Below, one piece after another: positions 5,552-8,164 of a DNA stretch of 8,164 nt. The notes under the pieces were generated by a model, which did not search any database, was not told the origin of the DNA, and saw only the letters and a program-made list of their open reading frames with translations. The DNA is from an uncultured Eubacteriales bacterium. Its GTDB lineage: Bacteria > Bacillota > Clostridia > TANB77 > CAG-508. Position 1 is the first letter of the stretch. The number at the start of each line of letters is the position of its first letter. Made by a program: the position numbers and the translations under genes. The DNA is taken from contig CABTXJ010000031.1 of assembly GCA_902488785.1 (NCBI GenBank), positions 1 to 8,164 on the forward strand, read 5' to 3'.

Positions 5552-6769
5552 TCAATTCATATTTTTAATTTCTTCTATTGCCTTATTTAATTGTTTATCT
5601 TCTTTATCTTCTTTTTTATTTTCCACTTCTATATCTGGTTTTATTCCAACTTTGTTTATTTTTTCCTTATTAGGTCTTAAATATTCTTCTGTTGTTATCT
5701 TAAGTGCACCACCATTTAGTATTGGTGCAATCAAGGTTTGTATTACTCCTTTACCATATGTTGTTTTACCTATAATTTTTGCCTTACCATTATCTTTAAG
5801 TGCTGCAGTTAGTATTTCTGAAGCAGATGCAGAATATTCATTAACTAATACTACAATTGGTAATTTTTCAACATTATCATCTTTTGTTTTTATTTCTATT
5901 TCTCTATTTTTATTATTTCTAGAAATTAATATTATTTTATTTTTTTCTAAAAACATATCTAATATCTTTCTTGTAGCTTCTAATTCTCCTCCACCGTTAA
6001 ATCTTACGTCTATTATTAGCTTTTTCATGCCTTGTTTTTTTAGATTATCATATTCTTTTTTAAATGATTTATCTACATGGTCATCAAATGTATTTATATA
6101 TATATACCCAATATTATCTTCTAACATTTTTGACTTAACATTACTTACTTCTACTTTTTGTCTTTCAACTTCTTTTTCTAAAAGTTCTTCTCCTCTTAAA
6201 ACAACAAGTTTAACTTTTGTATTTTCTTTTCCTTTAATAATTTTAGGTAATGTTTCAAAATCTTTTGCTGTAACTTCCTTATCGTCTACTTTTAATATCT
6301 TATCTCCTGCTTTTAGGTCTTGCTTTTGTGCAGGAGATCCTTCTATTATTTCAGATATTACAATACTGCCATTATCATCTTTTTCTCTTACCATGTATAT
6401 ACCTATACCGTAAAATTCTCCTGATAATATTTCATTTAATTCTTGCCATTCATCTTTTGTATAATATGTTGTATATTTATCTCCAAGTCCTTCAACATAT
6501 CCTTTAATTGCAGAATCAACTAAATCTTGTTCCTTAATTTCACCTAGATATTTTTCATTTAATATGCCTTTAACTTTTCTTAAATTTTTATTTATTCTAT
6601 CAAAGCTTTCATTTTGTGTTTTGACATCTCTATTTTTTGCTCCATATATACTTTTATTAATTCTATATGTCGCTATTAAAGAAGATAATAATAATACTAT
6701 TAGTACTAGTATTATTATATTTACAATTTTATATATTATTTTTTCTAGCTTACTTTCTTCTGTGTTCAT
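5552..6769 (-). CDS. Membrane-anchored S41 (CtpA/CtpB-type) carboxyl-terminal processing protease with PDZ domain
   Basis: A serine protease of family S41 that trims or degrades extracytoplasmic proteins from their C-terminal ends. It is 405 aa, a normal family length. Residues 1-14 are cytoplasmic, 15-34 form one membrane helix (signal anchor), and the rest lies outside. A helical family segment (ILNEKYLGEIKEQDLVDSAI ... GDKYTTYYTKDEW) precedes a PDZ domain at about 116-195 (GIGIYMV, GSPAQKQDLKAGDKI). The protease domain contains GYIYINTF, IIDVRFNGGG, NEYSASASE and GKTTYGKG. The catalytic dyad is most likely S315 and K340, 25 residues apart as in characterised members. GGAG lies five bases before the ATG. 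It sits between the RpiB-like gene (85 nt upstream) and lysS (46 nt downstream). Clostridial homologues may act in sporulation signalling or envelope turnover; nothing here decides which. Confidence 0.93.
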   Translation of the reverse strand: MNTEESKLEKIIYKIVNIIILVLIVLLLSSLIATYRINKSIYGAKNRDVKTQNESFDRINKNLRKVKGILNEKYLGEIKEQDLVDSAIKGYVEGLGDKYTTYYTKDEWQELNEILSGEFYGIGIYMVREKDDNGSIVISEIIEGSPAQKQDLKAGDKILKVDDKEVTAKDFETLPKIIKGKENTKVKLVVLRGEELLEKEVERQKVEVSNVKSKMLEDNIGYIYINTFDDHVDKSFKKEYDNLKKQGMKKLIIDVRFNGGGELEATRKILDMFLEKNKIILISRNNKNREIEIKTKDDNVEKLPIVVLVNEYSASASEILTAALKDNGKAKIIGKTTYGKGVIQTLIAPILNGGALKITTEEYLRPNKEKINKVGIKPDIEVENKKEDKEDKQLNKAIEEIKNMN

Positions 6770-6784
6770 AATTTCTCCATTACT

Positions 6785-6813
6785 ATTATATGCTATTTTT
6801 GCATATTTTTCAA
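6785..6813 (-). promoter_or_regulatory. Promoter-like sequence ahead of the S41 protease gene
   Basis: On the minus strand TTGAAA (6813-6808), a 17-nt spacer and TATAAT (6790-6785) give a good sigma-A match. The start point would fall near 6778, at the ribosome binding site itself and only about nine bases before the ATG. That leaves almost no leader and weakens the case. It could be an internal promoter for the protease and lysS, or chance. Confidence 0.3.
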
Positions 6814-6854
6814 AGTTTTTATTTTTTATTATTTTTATACCATTTAAAAATGCA

Positions 6855-7310
6855 CTATTTAAAGTTTTCTTTTTCTATATTTAATACCATTTTTACTCTT
6901 TCTAAGTATCTTTCATTATTTTTAAATTTAGAGCATAAAAATCCTTCTAATATGTCTATTGCAGATTCCTTATCTAAATCATTTGAAGATAATGCAATTA
7001 CATTAATATCATCATCTTCTACTCCATGAATTATACTTTCTTTAGAGTATGCAAGAGAGCATCTTATACCTTTAAATTTGTTTGCAGTATATGTCATTCC
7101 ATGTCCACTTTTGCATATTAGTATTCCTTTTGCACCATCTACATTTTCTTCAATTATTTTTTCACATACTTTTTTTGCAAATATTGGATAATCCGTTCTT
7201 TCACTACTATTTGTTCCTAAATCTTCATACTCAATATTTTCTTTTTCAAAATATTTAATTATTTCATTTTTTAAATCATATCCACCATGATCACTTGCTA
7301 TATATACCAT
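6855..7310 (-). CDS. RpiB/LacAB-family sugar-phosphate isomerase, divergent active site
   Basis: The family interconverts aldose and ketose phosphates such as ribose 5-phosphate and ribulose 5-phosphate in the pentose phosphate pathway. The 151-aa length and fold match throughout: the N-terminal phosphate and sugar loop IASDHGGYDLK (D7, H8), SSERTDYPIFA at 35-45, the catalytic-cysteine strand GILICKSGHGM (C66) and ANKFKGIRC at 76-84. Departures are clear. The usual CGTGxG is CKSGHG, and the HNDANV segment carrying the ring-opening histidine reads DDDINV with D99 in the histidine position. The following GxR is SSN, and the basic C-terminal GGRHxxRV motif is reduced to NNERYLERV. So the fold is certain, but whether it is a ribose-5-phosphate isomerase is not. 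AGGTGAG precedes the ATG at correct spacing. It is the second gene of the unit, 69 nt after the hypothetical gene. Confidence 0.85.
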   Translation of the reverse strand: MVYIASDHGGYDLKNEIIKYFEKENIEYEDLGTNSSERTDYPIFAKKVCEKIIEENVDGAKGILICKSGHGMTYTANKFKGIRCSLAYSKESIIHGVEDDDINVIALSSNDLDKESAIDILEGFLCSKFKNNERYLERVKMVLNIEKENFK

Positions 7311-7379
7311 ATCTCACCTACTTATTTATAATTATTATTCATAAATTCATAAATTTTTTAATTGCTTATTATTTTATCT

Positions 7380-7892
7380 TTAAACCATATCTTTTTTAAA
7401 TATAACTACTGTAGATATATTAGAGTTTTCTGCATATTCAAAACCAACTATATATGATACATTCCTTTTTATTTCTTCTTTCATTGTATCTACGTATAGT
7501 TTATATACATCTTCTTCCATTTCTGGTTTTGCAATTAAGTCATTAAATTGTAATTTTAATCTTTGCCCTATTCCTTGTTTTGCTTCCATGTTTTTTAAAT
7601 ATACAATGTCTACTAAATCTAAAACCCTTTCACCATTTTGCTCTCCCATGTATTGTATTAGCTCATAGTTAAAAGGATTATTTATCCTAGTTATATCATT
7701 ATTTGTTTCATTTGCTTTTTCTTGTATTTGCCTATAATAATTTGCCACATTTTGTATATTTTCTCTTCTTGCATTTCTTATTTTTTCCTGTTTTTCTATC
7801 TTATCTTGCTGATATTTAGATACATTAATATCATTTCTAATAGGATTTGCAATTAGATTCATCAAAAGCATAAAAGATATCATTTTATCCAT
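7380..7892 (-). CDS. Hypothetical exported or membrane-attached protein, 170 aa
   Basis: I do not recognise this family. It starts with a short hydrophobic stretch (residues 3-16, ISFMLLMNLIANP) that is only marginal as a signal peptide or anchor because the N-terminus has a single lysine and no clear cleavage site. Residues 25-65 are strongly charged and rich in K, E, Q and R with heptad-like spacing, probably a helix or coiled coil (KYQQDKIEKQEKIRNARREN). Residues 70-170 look like a mixed alpha/beta domain ending in a strand-like VSYIVGFEYAEN and ISTVVIFKK. The ATG at 7892 has AGGAG five bases upstream. A promoter lies directly before it and a terminator beyond that, so it is the first gene of the unit leading to lysS. 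Codon use matches its neighbours. Confidence 0.75.
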   Translation of the reverse strand: MDKMISFMLLMNLIANPIRNDINVSKYQQDKIEKQEKIRNARRENIQNVANYYRQIQEKANETNNDITRINNPFNYELIQYMGEQNGERVLDLVDIVYLKNMEAKQGIGQRLKLQFNDLIAKPEMEEDVYKLYVDTMKEEIKRNVSYIVGFEYAENSNISTVVIFKKDMV

Positions 7893-7912
7893 AATGTCTC
7901 CTATATATATAT

Positions 7913-7942
7913 ATTATATATCTAATCATAGCTATTCTTCAA
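7913..7942 (-). promoter_or_regulatory. Probable promoter of the hypothetical-rpiB-S41-lysS unit
   Basis: On the minus strand TTGAAG (7942-7937), an 18-nt spacer and TATAAT (7918-7913) lie upstream of the 7892 start, giving a leader of about 15 nt that contains the AGGAG site. It follows the terminator at 8019-8049, as expected for the start of a new transcription unit. The flanking TATATA run makes the exact -10 uncertain. Confidence 0.5.
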
Positions 7943-7985
7943 TATAATTAGTTATTATTATTTGTATTGTTATTTTTAAGTTTAG

Positions 7986-8012
7986 TTAATTAATTACTTA
8001 GTTATTAATTAA
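7986..8012. repeat. AT-only inverted repeat between terminator and promoter
   Basis: TTAATTAAT (7986-7994) and ATTAATTAA (8004-8012) are exact reverse complements separated by nine bases. The repeat lies about 45 bp upstream of the putative -35 box, so it could be a regulator site, but a chance match in AT-only DNA is quite possible. Confidence 0.3.
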
Positions 8013-8018
8013 TTTTTC

Positions 8019-8049
8019 GCAAATAAAAAGCTGGTATATTATACCAACT
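8019..8049 (-). terminator. Intrinsic terminator of the gene at the right edge
   Basis: On the minus strand AGTTGGTAT pairs with ATACCAGCT (arms 8049-8041 and 8037-8029) across a 3-nt loop, then TTTTTATTTG follows. One pair is G-U in the minus-strand RNA but would be a C-A mismatch in the plus-strand RNA. That, together with the U tract on this side only, fixes the direction as leftward. Confidence 0.8.
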
Positions 8050-8104
8050 TCTATAAAAGTAATTATATTAACAATCCAACTTATGTGCTAGTAATATAAT
8101 TTGA

Positions 8105-8164
8105 TTAGCTATTTTCATAGCATCTCTTATTATATTCTGCAACAATTTCTTTTTCTATTTCAGA
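8105..8164 (-). CDS. C-terminal end of an unidentified gene (most of it off the right edge)
   Basis: The minus-strand frame entering from the right edge reads SEIEKEIVAEYNKRCYENS and stops at TAA (8107-8105), 56 nt before the terminator hairpin. Nineteen residues are too few to identify a family. The next frame over has a stop at 8157-8155 and then stays open to 8068 (ending ANQIILLAHKLDC), only about 19 nt before the terminator. The true gene end could therefore be there if a frameshift occurs near 8125. The presence of a leftward terminator is the main reason to believe some gene ends here. Confidence 0.4.
   Translation of the reverse strand, partial: SEIEKEIVAEYNKRCYENS

Noticed and set aside
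5478..6413. 311-aa plus-strand frame
   Set aside because: It lies opposite the S41 protease gene, which has all its motifs intact. The plus-strand translation is low-complexity Phe/Leu/Ser and has no recognisable domain.
6564..7029. Plus-strand frames of 106 and 79 codons opposite the S41 start and rpiB-like gene
   Set aside because: Antisense to real genes; Phe/Leu-rich translations with no start signals.
5473..7975. A 19-base exact match between the lysS start region (5473-5491) and the leader region near 7957-7975
   Set aside because: Both copies are simple ATT/TTG-rich sequence and nothing flanking them is shared, so chance similarity in AT-rich DNA is the simplest reading.
1..8164. Insertion sequence, prophage or defence system
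   Set aside because: There is no transposase, integrase, recombinase, nuclease or phage-type gene, and no terminal inverted repeats with target duplications. The protein genes are mostly housekeeping.

Overview
The window comes from a very AT-rich bacterial genome. Third positions are almost all A or T, and AAA, GAA, ATA and TTA dominate the codons. Shine-Dalgarno sites are of the AGGAGG/GGTG type, promoters look like TTGACA/TATAAT, and terminators are short hairpins with U tracts. The long nucleoside kinase with a ThrRS-like N-terminus, together with the protein similarities, points to a low-GC Firmicute, most likely a clostridial lineage. Fusobacteria cannot be excluded from sequence alone.

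All convincing protein genes lie on the minus strand, so transcription runs from high to low coordinates. At the right edge is the 3' end of an unidentified gene, closed by a terminator (8019-8049). A promoter at 7913-7942 then starts a probable four-gene unit: a secreted or membrane-attached hypothetical protein (7380-7892), a divergent RpiB-family sugar-phosphate isomerase (6855-7310), a membrane-anchored S41/CtpA-type protease (5552-6769), and lysyl-tRNA synthetase (3592-5505). This unit ends at a strong terminator (3547-3584). The LysRS is unusual because a complete class II core is followed by a MetRS/Trbp111-type tRNA-binding domain.

From about 2780 to 3590 there is no convincing gene. 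The stretch is not empty: on the plus strand a consensus extended -10 promoter (2785-2813), a near-perfect 24-bp palindrome just downstream (2840-2863), a hairpin-dense segment with mutually exclusive pairings (3013-3137) and a bidirectional terminator (3469-3501) bracket a possible transcript of about 680 nt. A weak 74-codon hydrophobic ORF lies inside it.

To the left is a second minus-strand group: a 63-aa two-helix membrane protein (2534-2725), a nucleoside kinase with a ThrRS-like N-terminal half (676-2412, start corrected by its ribosome binding site), and the first 207 codons of arginyl-tRNA synthetase (1-621, continuing off the left edge). The window is thus rich in tRNA-synthetase modules: ArgRS, LysRS, a MetRS-type appended domain and a ThrRS-like regulatory half on a kinase.
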